Shown: positions 13,201 through 24,900, counted from the first letter of the stretch. The stretch: 64,000 nt of DNA from Pholis gunnellus (GCA_910591455.2 OU342804.1:18010133-18074132), one strand, 5' to 3'. The notes: a model not told the origin generated them from the letters alone. Numbers and translations are program-made.

Positions 13201-13460
13201 TTGTTTACCCTCTGACGAGTCATATTTTGTGGGTTTGATTTCAGACGCTAATTATTCAGATGAAGCTTTGCTGTGCTCTTTTAGAAATGTTTTTTTCTGT
13301 TTGTGCATCTGCCCTCCAGATTGCAGCTATGCGGGTGCAGACAGTGGACCTGGGGCAGGAGGAGGCGGTACAGAAGTGTCTGCAGAACGGAGCTTGGGTA
13401 GAGGGGCTCTTCGATCGCTTCGGAGAGCTAATCAGTCAAGTGCAGCAGGCCTGCCGGTGA
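4268..13460 (+). CDS. qser1: QSER1, glutamine and serine rich protein 1 (complete, 13 coding exons)
   Basis: Nuclear protein, paralogue of PRR12; human QSER1 acts with TET1 to keep developmental promoters free of DNA methylation. Coding exons: 4268-4377, 6434-6543, 7020-7157, 7593-10910, 11122-11426, 11522-11638, 11743-11876, 11968-12155, 12290-12427, 12540-12637, 12781-12927, 13097-13192, 13320-13460. All junctions are GT-AG and in phase, giving 1,679 codons plus stop, close to the human length (about 1,735). The N-terminus MMDRNYPTSSFADAL matches the PRR12/QSER1 start. The second ATG (4271) has the better Kozak context (A at -3, G at +4). Recognisable blocks are ICFPDS (about residue 865), a basic PKKKARPK nuclear-localisation-like run (about 1030), EEKQPEVKTGFIGSFLDF (about 1100), a DUF4211-type core (about 1310-1410; YLGYFGDAK), PPPKKRRKW (about 1446) and the C-terminal HYKYHTYL block. 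Confidence 0.95.
4378..6433 (+). other. QSER1 intron 1
   Basis: About 2 kb with no supported exon. It begins GTAAAG and ends GATACAG. The first 500 bases are rich in CTAGC/TAACGTTA-type motifs (exact TAACGTTA at 4817-4824). The rest is AT-rich sequence in which I see nothing else. Confidence 0.6.
6576..6953. mobile_element. MITE-like element with terminal inverted repeats in QSER1 intron 2
   Basis: The left end (from about 6576) reads AAGGGCCAGTTCACCCAAAT and the right end, read on the minus strand from about 6953, reads AAGGGTTACTTCACCCAAAT. These are terminal inverted repeats differing at about four positions. The unit is about 378 bp and non-coding. Ends beginning with GTTCACCCAAATTA are common in fish non-autonomous hAT-like elements. 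I could not identify a clear 8-bp target duplication, so the superfamily is inferred. Confidence 0.6.
7158..7592 (+). other. QSER1 intron 3
   Basis: A 435-bp AT-rich intron with GTGAGA donor and AATGCAG acceptor. No other signal was seen. Confidence 0.7.
7593..10910 (+). CDS. qser1: QSER1 exon 4, the 3.3-kb Gln/Ser-rich exon
   Basis: A single uninterrupted exon encoding about 1,106 residues, two thirds of the protein. It begins inside the family block ELYLTGALPSTATFPS, runs through a long low-complexity region rich in Ser, Gln, His and Thr, and returns to conserved sequence at ICFPDSMLLADDRN and at the EEKQPE block. It ends with ETLPSFSSDEEE followed by a Ser-rich ALDESSDRKP stretch. The codon sequence is intact, with no frameshift. 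The low-complexity middle is probably disordered. Confidence 0.93.
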
Positions 13461-14600
13461 TCTAGTCTCGACAGGCTCGGTTTAACATAAATAAATCAAT
13501 CAAACGCACCGTAAAACAACAAAGTCCAACACTTAAAAACCTGAGGAAGCCTCCAGCTCAACATGGCAACAGAGAAGGATGGAGTGAGTCTCTCCTTTCC
13601 AGCCACAGAGAGATCTGAATCAGGGACCTGTCGGCTGACTTGCCTGAAAGACGTTTTGGGGCCTGTGGCCTAAAGGTGGCAGCAGTTGAACAGGGAGTCT
13701 GCGTCACTGCATCTCAGCAGAAAGCAGCAAGTCGATCAACAGAGGACAAGGACTTTGGTTTTGAGAGCATTTTATGGGAGTCTTCCACATATTGCTTCTC
13801 TTAGTCTTCGTAAGTTTTTGTAGTTACAAGCCCCCTTTTTATGGGCCTTTTCATAAAAAAAAAAAAAAAAAATTGTTTTTCAATCTTTTTTTTCTTCTTT
13901 CTTTTTAGTTAAATGACAGATTATAACCAGCGTGTAAGCACTAGATAGAAATCTATCTGCATAGGACGTAGAGCACAGCAAATAAACATGCAGAAAGTTG
14001 ATTGTCGACAGTTATAACAAGCCTTCGTCAATCCTTTGATGTGTAGGCTCGCATAATGACAAATTGATTTATTGTAAAAAAGTAAAACAATCTATATATT
14101 ATGTATAACCGTAGTTATATATCATTTGTAAAACATCCATTTTTTAATGGAGTGCCAACTTATATATAATGTACATTTTGTATAAAAGAACAGGGAGGTG
14201 GGAACTGCAGCGATGAATTCAGTAACTATATACTGTATCTATATTGTGGTTTAACGTTTGTGCTTCAAACACCCGTTATCAGATGCAAGTCAGTGCAGCT
14301 CCAGTGCTGCTTTTTATGAATTTTGTTAATGAAATAATATGTCTTTGACTTACCAAAAGGTAAAATGAAATAAATACAAGTTGTCTTTATACTCCTTTAC
14401 AGATTCAGCCCACATTTTATGGCAAATAGATATATATTTTTCACATCAGTAAATATTGTTCTAAGACACTTTTTCATTGTTTTTTCACAGTTTTCCAAAA
14501 ATGGACTCTTTATATGTCATTTATCAATTTTACTCTGTCAAAAACAATCTTGTTGTTTACAGATGCAGTTTGTAAATAAAGTGTGGCATGTATTAGAGAT
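13461..14600 (+). other. qser1: QSER1 3' untranslated region
   Basis: AT-rich tail after the QSER1 TGA. It has an A17-type homopolymer near 13856-13873 and AATAAA signals at 14369-14374 and 14575-14580. The distal signal is followed by GTGTGG and a TTTGATGTGTTTTGT element, so it is probably the main end. No ORF of note. Confidence 0.65.
14575..14580 (+). terminator. Probable distal QSER1 poly(A) signal
   Basis: AATAAA followed by a GT-rich downstream stretch around 14610-14635. A proximal AATAAA at 14369-14374 could give a shorter 3' UTR. Confidence 0.6.
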
Positions 14601-14845
14601 TTGCTCTTTGACATCTTTGATGTGTTTTGTCTGAGAGGGTTAAACGTCTTCCAAATGATCCGGGGCTCGCGTGTGACGCACCAGATTTTGAAAAGTCTTG
14701 CCTCTGGGTTTTTTTTCCATGATCTCATAACAATTGAAGCTCTTGGTACATTAAATTAGCTCCATGACACAGGATCTGATGTCTGGTGGAGGTAAGAGTG
14801 AGATTATCATCTTTCATCCTTTTGCTTCTGGTCTCAGCCTTGCAG

Positions 14846-15587
14846 TCCTCAACTCAAAGAGAACGTGTCCTCAACTCAAAGAGAATGTGTCCCCAACTCA
14901 AAAAGAACGTGTCCTCAACCCAAAGAGAACGTGTCCCCAACTCAAAAAGAACGTGTCCTCAACCCAAAGAGAACGTGTCCTCAACCCAAAGAGAATGTGT
15001 CCCCAACTCAAAGAGAACGTGTCCTCAACCCAAAGAGAACGTGTCCCCAACTCAAAGAGAACGTGTCCCCAACTCAAAGAGAACGTGTCCCCAACACAAA
15101 GAGAACGTGTCCTCAACTCAAAGAGAACGTGTCCCCAACACAAAGAGAATGTGTCCTCAGCTCAAAGAGAATGTGTCCCCAACTCAAAGAGAACATGTCC
15201 CCAACTCAAAGAGAACGTGTCCCCAGCACAAAGAGAACGTGTCCTCAGCTCAAAGAGAACGTGTCCCCAACACAAAGAGAATGTGTCCTCAGCTCAAAGA
15301 GAATGTGTCCCCAACACAAAGAGAATGTGTCCTCAGCTCAAAGAGAATGTGTCCCCAACTCAAAGAGAACATGTCCCCAACTCAAAGAGAACGTGTCCCC
15401 AACTCAAAGAGAACGTGTCCTCAACTCAAAGAGAACGTGTCCTCAGCTCAAAGAGAACGTGTCCTCAACTCAAAGAGAACGTGTCCTCAACTCAAAGAGA
15501 ACGTGTCCTCAACCCAAAGAGAACGTGTCCCCGGCTCAAAGAGAACGTGTCCCCGGCTCAAAGAGAACGTGTCCTCGGCTCAAAGAG
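14846..15587 (+). repeat. Minisatellite, 22-bp unit, about 33 copies
   Basis: A tandem array of a 22-bp unit of the type CTCAAAGAGAACGTGTCCTC plus AA. I count 33 occurrences of the AAyrTGTC segment. Variation is confined to a few positions: CCTC/CCCC, AACTC/AACCC/AACAC/AGCTC/GGCTC, and ACG/ATG/ACA. Because 22 is not a multiple of three and the unit has no stop in any plus-strand frame, all three frames stay open across the array. That creates long artefactual ORFs. It starts about 265 bases after the QSER1 distal poly(A) signal. Confidence 0.97.
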
Positions 15588-16871
15588 GTCCCGTAGTGTT
15601 AAACATCACCTGCTTGTTGGAGTGAGTGTGGCGTTTGTATTGGCTCATATTCTTTAGCGGGGAAGACATGATTGTGATGCTCGCCCACCATGCTCTCATG
15701 ACCAAACTATTCACTGTGAATTGGTGGCTGACTTTGTGTCGTCTGAGAGCCTGTTGAATAAAATATGATTGTCGAGCCACAATGCAAAAAAATTACTGGC
15801 AACCCCCAAACAACAAAAGTGTCTCTGTGCTGCAGAGCGACGGCTCTGTGAGGAAAGCCACTGTCCTCTGTCCTTTAGGGCTGCGGAGGAAGGCCAGTCA
15901 GACAAGCGTTTGAGATTCCGGCACGGGCACAACTGGTGGAGACCGATACTGAATGTCTGCTCTCCAGATGAAAAGCATATTAATTTTAATGCACTGCATT
16001 GTTCCATATGTGGGGGACAGACTGAGGGGACCCTTGAGGCGGCGTAAGAATGTAAGAAGGGCACAGTGACTGGACGGCTGTGTGTTGGATTGCGCTGCCT
16101 ATTGGTTTTGGAAATGGCCAGTGGTAAAACCTAATGTACTGTGTGGTTTTAAAGCTACTTCTACAAAAACAAATGCACTTTAAAAATTAAACCAGAGGTC
16201 TCTAAACTTTCTGACTTGTGATATTTACAAAAAAAAGCAGTGTATAGTTGGAGCCTCTTGAGTTCCACCATTTTTTCCTCTAAATTTCTCAGATTGTTTC
16301 ATTAAACTAATTGTTGAGGCCAAATATTTCACAAAAGGCAAAGCTTAGAGAATATTAAAAAAAAGAATATAGATTTGTGTCTGAAAACCTTATGTTTAGC
16401 ATGAAGCCTTATGATGGGCCTGACCCCTAGTTTAGGTAACTGGTTAAACTACCCAAATGTATATAAAATAGTTAAAAGTAGCTCCACCTCAACCAGCTAC
16501 AACCGTAAAATGTGACTTACACTCTGATGCATCGCCATTAACAATATTGTATCTTTTTCCAAAAGAGTGACCAAGTCACATTTTAAAAGTATTTTATACT
16601 TCCTCGGATCTGTAAACAGAAACTATTTTTTGAATGCCTCTTCCTGGAGAAAATCTCTTTGTCATCATTATAACTGTAAACAAACTACGACTTGACTAAC
16701 ATTGCTTGAGCGATAAGAATGAAGGTGAAAGAAAGGGAAATGTGCAGGTCTTTCCGGGCTCATGGACAGAAGCAGGAGAGTAAATATTGCTTTGACCTTG
16801 TGGACTAGAATTTCTGATTTTATTAACCAGTGTGTGCTCTCTCTCGCTCTCTCTTTTTTCTCTCTCTCTCT

Positions 16872-16926
<55 letters not shown>

Positions 16927-18830
16927 CATTTTCTGTGTTGGTTTAAAACAGGTCTCACTCTACAGCACTGATGTCAGCATTGTGGCAAGTTTACAAAATA
17001 CCAGCACATCCACCTGCAGTGCGCTCATTTGAAGTTGTAAAACTAGTTTGTTTCTCACTCAAGCTGAACGCACTGAAGTTACCTTTCATTCAAGGTGTGT
17101 ATTTCCTTTTATTCCATTCGCTTGGACACGACGGCTGTGTGAATATAAAAATATCTCTACATCGTCTACAGCAACAGAAAAGGTGCGTTTACATACACAT
17201 ACGGCACAATAAAGCCACAACCAAGTATCCTGAGCTTCTGTGAATTCAGTGCTCAGACATTGTTTGATGCCAGTAACTGACTGCTTATGAGTCATACCTC
17301 ATTGTGCTGATAGTCAAAGTCAAGTGGTATTGTTAAACAGATTTTTCTGACACGGGGCGGGGGGGGGAAGAAAGGTTTACTTTTGTGACTGAATGCAAAC
17401 AAGATAACATTTAGATGTCATATGCCATTTTTATATCAGGGAAAGGGATTAACGCAAGAAAGTGTTATAGTCCTTGTGATATTTTGGAATAGTAGTACGA
17501 CGTTTTAACCGTTCCTACGTTTAGCCATCCAGGTAAATGGTTCTGTCAGTGTGTCCCACATTTCCATAATGCAATTTTGGCATCTTTCAGCAGACTGCCT
17601 TCTAAATGCCCACTTTTTTCAAACCCCCACACCTCCAGTTTGTGAAACAAGTCGTATTTGTTATGATAAACTGAACATTGTGTGTAAAGTTACACACGTG
17701 CACATCTGCAGTTTCCTTAGAGCACTCTGCTCAAGAGCAGCTCAACAGTAAGTAGGAAGACATTTCTGTCTGTGCTTTGTGAACGCAAACCAGTGACCTG
17801 CTCACAACTCTGCTTCTCTGATCAAACGGTTTAAACAGTTTTACAGATCTCTGCCTCTTGCTTTCATGCTCACTCGTTCTCTCTTTACCTGGTCACCTAT
17901 AAGAGCATTTTTCTACAAGGAAGAGGTTAAGAGGACTGTAATCAAACCGGTTTACACGCCTCTACCTCTTGCACCATACTCGTGTCTCGTGATGATAGTC
18001 GCTGTCTTCCTTTTCGTCTCCCTTTGAGTATGTGACCAACATTGGGTTTACAGTGTCAGCTTACTACTTTTCCGTTGTCAGATTACACCTCAAGAAAGAA
18101 GGCACTGGGTTAGAGCCTCGTTTCTTGAAATCTGTCCCCCACCACAGCTCCTGCTAAGTTACTCTGGGGTGTACATGTTTGTATGTGTTGGACGTTCGAC
18201 CTGCATAGATGATCCCAGACGAGGTGGAATAGCATCGGAGTCACTTTGACACCCAAGGCACCTGTGGTCACACATGACGCCACTATTGTTTTGATAGAAA
18301 CTGTTTTCCCCAAAACATTCCCATTCTTGTTTTTTTTGTGTGTGTTTTTATCCTTTTGAATCCCCATTATTCAAACAGCCCCTTCTTCTCCATTTCACAT
18401 AGTAGATGTTGTTTAATACTATAGTTCTTTATCAGATCAGACTCACCTCCAGTGTAGGCTTTAACGGTGTGACTTTGTGAGTGAAAGATTGTGTGAAAAC
18501 CTCTTGGATTTTCAGCATTTCCTTTAAATTGAAAGTCTTTTATTTGACCAATAATAATAATTTAATAAAGGACTCAAATAGAGAATATTGGCAATTCTGC
18601 ACTCTGGCTTTATCTATTCAGCATTGTATTATAATAACATTAATAACATGGCACTTGTGAAGATAAAAAAAAACAACCTTTCCCTGCATGGAGGAGCTTT
18701 GGTTAGACGTGATAGAAAGTGTGGTGACCATTCCTCTTCCTTATTAACAGTTTCAGCTCAGGAAGATGCCCTTCTGTCAAGCTTCAAGGAAACAGTGAGA
18801 GTCTCATTAACACGTTAATGCCCGGTTAGG
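15588..18830. other. Intergenic region between QSER1 and DEPDC7
   Basis: About 3.2 kb without a supported gene. It contains a (CT)n microsatellite (16837-16922), a short poly-G run near 17357-17366 and AT-rich unique-looking sequence. The ORFs here (up to 117 codons) have no recognisable motif, splice context or conservation clue. Confidence 0.6.
16837..16922 (+). repeat. (CT)n microsatellite
   Basis: Imperfect CT dinucleotide tract of about 86 bp interrupted by short T runs and one CG. It explains the Ser/Leu-only and Arg/Glu-only open frames on the two strands. Confidence 0.95.
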
Positions 18831-18975
18831 GCGGTGATTAGCACATGAATAATGTACTCAGTGGGAGGGGACGGTTTCGGGTTTGACTGTAGTTAGTTGC
18901 GTGCGTCACGCCGTGTATTGAAGAGCGAGGACATGGTCTGAATGGCAGTCTACACAGTCACTGGAGGACGTTTTA
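18830..18975 (+). promoter_or_regulatory. depdc7: Probable DEPDC7 promoter and leader
   Basis: A modest rise in CpG content with a TGCGTCAC CRE-like sequence near 18903-18910, directly upstream of the proposed first exon. Two ATGs occur in the putative leader (18933, followed at once by a stop; 18942, out of frame with the proposed start). The start site is inferred from position only. Confidence 0.4.
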
Positions 18976-18991
18976 ATGCACCGAACACCAG
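18976..18991 (+). CDS. depdc7: Proposed first coding exon of DEPDC7 (16 nt)
   Basis: ATGCACCGAACACCAG followed by GTAGAC. Joined to the acceptor at 21921 it reads M-H-R-T-P-E-P-G-M-A-G-K-P-F in frame with the DEP domain. As I recall the human protein, it has a similar HRPPGF...KPF stretch just before its DEP domain. The donor is weak and the ATG context poor. The alternative is that this exon is non-coding and translation starts at 21930, which has a good Kozak context. Confidence 0.4.
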
Positions 18992-21921
18992 GTAGACGAA
19001 TACTAATTTATCAACTTTAGCTGAAGAAGTGATGGCTAGATGTTGGCAATCCACTGTCGTGTTTGAAATAGTGTGTTTTGGTTTATTTAGCGCTGCAATA
19101 ACCTGCTGAGTTGAGATGGGATGTTTTTGCAGAAATACATTTCCATTTTGTCGCCTGCCGCTAATTTGGATTTTACTGAAAGTGTTGGTATCTTCATGGA
19201 AATGTCACGTGCCATACTTTTATTATATATTTTACGCACACCGCGCGTTTGGAGGATTTGTGCCATTATTTCTAATGGGACATGTGGTCTGATGCTAATC
19301 GAAATGTTTCTACTAAAGAGCCAATATTGTTGTAAAATATGTGCGTTCATGCCACCGTCGTTTGTACATTGTTGTTATTCTGCCGCGAAACATATGGTGA
19401 AGTTTTCTTTTAAGTATATGAGGGGAAAAAAAACATTAAAACAAGGAGTTCTAATGTTTAATTTAGCTGCTGCCTTTGTTCAAGTTGAATAAATCACGTA
19501 ATGCTTTGTAGATGAGTTTAAAGCTTTGAATAAGAACAACGTGTGTGTTCTTTGACAGTAGGCTATAGTGTTCAGTGCCGACTCAGCAGTCTGCAGTGTT
19601 TGCATTAACACCATGAAGAACAGGGCAATTACTGGGTTATATCACACAGGATATGAGGATTCAAACTCATACGGGCCAATCTCCATGGTTCCGTGTTTTC
19701 ACACTGTGCCTTGAGGCTGGAGCAGTTAATCTCACCGCTCCCAGCATGTTGGAGGAATGAGGGTATCTGCCACAGGCCATTAACAACCCGCTGCTACAGG
19801 TCCGAAGGTGCCACAGAGCATTATCATCGCCTGAAATCATAATGTCCTGAGCTCGATGCAGCTTCTGACCACAGTGCTTGAAAGTTAAAATATGCTTTTG
19901 CTTTTGCTGCCGCAGAGATAATGCAGCTCGGGTTCTGAGAGTGGTGTTAAAACACCGCGCTCTCAAGGGGAGCGTCCCCATGTGTTGACTGCGCCGCTCC
20001 CTCCGCGGTTATTTACCTCCACTGATGTGTACAAACACACGGTGCACTGTTGTCCTTGGCTGAATTGCAGGCCAGTCCCCTCTTTTCATCGTCCTGCAGT
20101 CTTTCTTTATAAAGAGGACCAAAGTCACAGGGAAGACGTCTGGCGTCAGCTGCGCAAACTGGGTTTAAACCTCAGCCATGGCTTAAGCAACAAGAGGTGA
20201 CAGATCGCAGCCAGGTTCCCAGGATTGTTCTGACCCCCCCCCCCCCCCCCCCCCCCCCCCTCCACCCGACCCCCACTTTATTCCTTTTCTAACAAGAAGC
20301 GTTAATGGATATTGATCAGATCCGGATTTATTTTGTGACTGGTAATCCAGGGACCCCAGATGGGACTCTCCAGATGGCCTAGATCAAGGATTTCATGCTG
20401 ATAAGGCAGAGTGTGTTTCTACTAGTTGTCCTGACCAAAAACTTCATTATAGATCAGTTTTCAAACTTATTATAGCGTATTTGAATTAATTGCGTTACCA
20501 GCCTATTCTATTTCTCATGTTTCCTATCATGCAGCCCCAGTTGTAGCCTGCTTCCCTGAAAGGCAAATCCCCAGATCAGGACAGTGTCTTCTCTCCCAGA
20601 GGGAGACGCAGTGTGACGTAGATGTGTCTCATTAATCAGTAGATCACCGAGATATCTGCCACACGCTGTCAACCTCATCTCTGTAGTATTTGTAAATCGA
20701 GTGGACGAACATCTGCTTGCTGCTGTCTGTTCCCGAGTGTTTTTGTTGTCAAGTTTTACAGATGGGTCAGTAATAGCGTTTGTCATGTTGTGTTATCATA
20801 ACATGGAGCCTTGTATGGTGCTGACAGGGCCTGATTTACGTCCCTTGGCCTCAGTGAGCCTCTCAGATCCTCCCCTAACATTTGCTCAACAGGCCCTAAA
20901 TGTTTCCTGTTGTGAGATGAAAGCCACACTAACATCTCACTATAAGACCAGCTCTGCTTTCTTACGTTGGTCTGGCTTGCGGTGGACGACACACAAGTCC
21001 TTTTCCCCGAAACAAAAATCATCCAACACAAATGAGATATGTTGAGAAATTGCATGATGTAGTGTCGAATGTGTCGGTGTTTGATTGCATGAATCATCTA
21101 CTGAGTTGTGTGCCTGTGTTAGTAGCAATGAAGCCCATTCAGTGGAAAATACAACAGGAATATATGAAGATAAGCTCACGATATGATCATTGTCTCTGTT
21201 TCCTCCCCTCTGTGTTGTGTGTGTGTGTTTGTGTGTGATTTTGCGTAGACAGATTGCATCAGGTGCCTGTATCAGGTACAGATGATGCTCTTTGTTTCTC
21301 GTATTGTCTTGAACCTATACTGGTTGACTACACAATTTTATTCTTAGTTGTTAACATCTGTTAAGTTAATTAGAATTAAGCTTTTCAGCATAATGCACGC
21401 AAGCATGCCTCAAAAGAGGGTTTGGGTTTGGTTACTACCCCTGTGAGTTGCATTGATCCTGGACCTCGTGCTGTTACACCCACATACAGTCACTTCAATT
21501 CAGATTGTGATTATTTGACGTCACACAGAGGAGAGGGAGTGTTTGTTTGGTTCCCTTCTGAGAAAGTGCACAGACAATAGACAAAGCTGAGAATGTCCAC
21601 TGTGGAATAACAAGTGGATCACTAAAAAGACTTGTGTCTCGGGAAATTCTTTTTAAAGCATCTGCATTTATAAAAGTTTATTATAATCTTAATTTTTTTT
21701 CTTGCTGCTTAGTCATACAGTTGACTGTTTTATTGATTAACAATGTAGTCGAGTTAAAAATGTCTTATCACAATTCCCAAGAGCCCATGCTGGATGTCTT
21801 CAAAACAGTCCAAAACTCAAAGATGTTCACTCTTGAAATCACCTCTACTTCAGCCCTCATTCCCACGCCCCCGATTGTCTTCCCACCCTCCGTCCACTGA
21901 CTCTCTCCTCTCCTCCATCAG
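18992..21921 (+). other. DEPDC7 intron 1 (or upstream region)
   Basis: About 2.9 kb with no supported exon. It holds a 27-base poly-C run at 20234-20260 and a short GT-rich tract near 21219-21238. ORFs up to 123 codons look random. The end (CTCTCCTCCATCAG) is a good acceptor for the DEP exon. Confidence 0.5.
20234..20260 (+). repeat. Poly-C homopolymer
   Basis: An uninterrupted run of about 27 C. Its length is prone to sequencing and assembly error. Confidence 0.9.
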
Positions 21922-21929
21922 AACCAGGC

Positions 21930-24900
21930 ATGGCTGGGAAGCCGTTCCGGGCCACCTATATCTGGAGCAGCATCATCTCCAATCTCCACACTTGCGTGGA
22001 GGTTAAGCGCCGGCGCCACAACCTCAAGTCCTACCATGACTGCTTCCTGGGCTCAGAGGCCGTGGACGTGGTCCTGGCACACATCACCCTGAACCGTTTC
22101 TTTAGCGACGAGGCGGTGCCCCGCTTCAAGGCCGTCCGTCTCTGTCAGGCCCTGATGGACTCGAGGGTATTTGAGCCGGTGGGCGTGAAAGTATTTGGCA
22201 AGGAAAAGAAGCCAGCCACATTCGAGGACAGTAGTTGCAGTTTGTACAGGTTCCTGAGCCCAACAACCGACTCCTCATCACCGCTGGCCAACGCCAACTC
22301 CACAAGCACCATCGAGAGTGGCTACGACTCACCAAACATGAACAGGAACAAGAACGGCTACGGTTCGTCACATGAAAGGTACAGACGCATGTCATAACAT
22401 CTTCCGACCTCATGTTTGATTGGCTTTGTTCTCCTTCCACCAGAGCTAATCCCAAATCCAGTGTAGCTCTACACCGGGTGTCTCTGAAAACTAGTTAGGC
22501 ATGACTGGATGCTCTTAAAGTCCCATCATGCAGTTATGTCTTGATAACCCGCTCATTACCAGTGGGGTGCATTGAGTTTCAACTTCAAATACAAACTTGA
22601 ATTGCAAAATCGAAAAGTCATTTTAAAATATGAAACCCCACTTGCTTCAACACGTTTTATCTCTTTTTCAGTTATATGAGAAGACCAATACCACCCTCTG
22701 ATGCTTCTGCCAGAAGCTTGCTAGGTTAGCTTAGCGCAAGGACTGGAATTAGAGGGAAATAGCTAACTCTGTAACAAAGATAACACAACTCACCTACCAT
22801 CACCTCTAAAGCTCACTGCTTTACATATCATATCTCGTTTGTTTATGAAGTTAATTTGTTTTGGTTGAATACTTCTTAGCTGGCAAACTCATGTTGATGA
22901 CATTACTGCAGGAAGTTACTGGACACGGCCAAGAAGTCATCCCGGCTCATACCATGAACATAAAGTGTTTTACACTTTTATTTTGTACACAATTGAATCA
23001 GTGAGCTTTAGAGATGGTGGTCAGTGTATTTTTACAGCTGTCTCCCACAGTTTCTGGTCTTATCTTAGTGCTAATTTAAAATAACTGGCTGACTGTAGCT
23101 TCATATCTACCAAAGACATGACATCTAAACTCATTCTCAGCAAGAAAGCAAATAAATAAATTCTAGGGAGGCTGTCTAACATGTGGCAAAGACAGACGTC
23201 CGGTATTGCCCATGAGGTGCTAACACGTGGCCTCAGCAATTTGTGTTGTTGTGAGAGTGAACGCTCCAGACTGGCCCAGAGATCAGGCCCACCAAATTGC
23301 AGATAAATGTGCCATGTGCTTAAACAGTTTAAATTAGACTTTGATTATTTGCAACATGGGGCAAGTGACAGTTTCCTGGGAATAATAGAAAAAGAAAATA
23401 GAAAAGACTTGTCCTATTTAACGTTAATCAGAAATTGTTGCTGGGAATTGAGCATTTATTTTGCCTGTGTTGGCCGGAATCAAAACAACACTAAATTGTG
23501 AATGAATCACAGTTACTGGAAAACATTATTTACATAACAGACTTATTAGAGGAACCAATATGGCATCAGGCTGCACCTGATGCCATATTGGTTCCTCTAA
23601 TAAGTCTGTTATTTCCAAATCATTTTCACTGATTGCTGTTATTATGTGACTCTTCAGACAAGGCGTGCTGAGCCCTGTAAAAACAGACAAATCACTGGAG
23701 GACGTGCTAGGAAACCTCAACCTGAACTCCTCCATCACCCCTCAAATGATCAACCTCGGCCTCTCACAAGAGCGTAAGTCGACCTCTTCATGCAGCAAAT
23801 GCGTAGTCACACTATGTGTCTGTGCACCTATGACCCTTATGGCTTGTAACTGTGTTTTCACAGTTGTGGATGAGGTGTGGCACCAGCAGGCTGTGTTCAG
23901 GCTGTTGCAGCTGATAGAGCTCCCCCTGTTGGAGAAGCTGTTAGAGGGTAAAGACACATCGCGGCCTCCCCTGCATGGCATGGACAGTGACCCGGACCTG
24001 TTGTATACATCAAGCTACCTAGACCGAGAGGTCCTCAAGGCCTTCAGTGAAGCACAGTAAGTCCTCTAAAACATTTACAGTTTTACAGTCTGCTATTGAA
24101 GCACCTGTAACCAATTAGATCACGTAGAAATCAGAACTTGAACACTTTAAATAGGATTCAGGTTAGCTCTTTGGTTTGGAGGCCTATTTTGAAGAGACAG
24201 TTAAAGGACTGTAATTGCAATACTGTATTTTGTTTACAGTACAATACAGTAACTATGTTCATGTCATGAGTTTTAGCTGCTAATGAAAATGTCAAAGACT
24301 TTAAATAATCGTGTTTAGGACTTAGTATCTCAGTTGGCGTTTGTCATGTGGAAAGAGCTATTTATTTGGTGTTTGTATGTAAAGTTGTGATGCAAAAATA
24401 CCAATTTTAGAAGAGTTTATATAGTGTTGAATAAAGTGTTTGCTTTTGCAAGAGATGTAAGATTTTGTGTGTGTTGTGTATGTTTTTGTGTGTCAAGTTT
24501 TGACAAAGTGGGCCCTAATTTCAGAAATTGTATTTTAGTTATTGCAAAAATAGCAAGTAAACATTAAACTACCACTTAACTGTCAATGCATCAATAATAA
24601 CGAACCATTAATATAATAATAACACTAACAGGAGGCATAGTGCATTTACATTTGATACACTCTGTCATTTTTATACTGCGGTGTTGCTGCTTTTAATTGA
24701 TTAATAATCATGATGAAATGCTTTTTGTTTTAAAGTTTAGAAAAACCTGCTTAAGTTTTCACCTCCAAATGACCAGATCCATGCTTACTGGGAGCAGTGG
24801 AGTCTCTAAATCACTGAAGGTCAAGAGCTTATCTTTCCCCCTCTCCCCTCAGGGCTGATGAGTGGATGTCAGGAGCCGTGGACTGTCTAGAGTTTCTGCC

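Larger units (their letters stand above)
22379..23657 (+). other. DEPDC7 intron after the DEP exon
   Basis: A 1.28-kb intron made largely of a dispersed fish repeat (22660-23165) plus a perfect foldback (23534-23612) that ends 45 bases before the next exon. No additional exon seen. Confidence 0.8.

Noticed and set aside
14764..15657. Three overlapping plus-strand ORFs of 243-297 codons with a repeated Lys/Arg/Glu-rich peptide
   Set aside because: They are one 22-bp minisatellite read in three frames. A unit length not divisible by three and lacking stops keeps every frame open. No splice, start context or family similarity supports a protein.
16696..17032. Arg/Glu and Ser/Leu repeat ORFs
   Set aside because: Translations of the (CT)n microsatellite.
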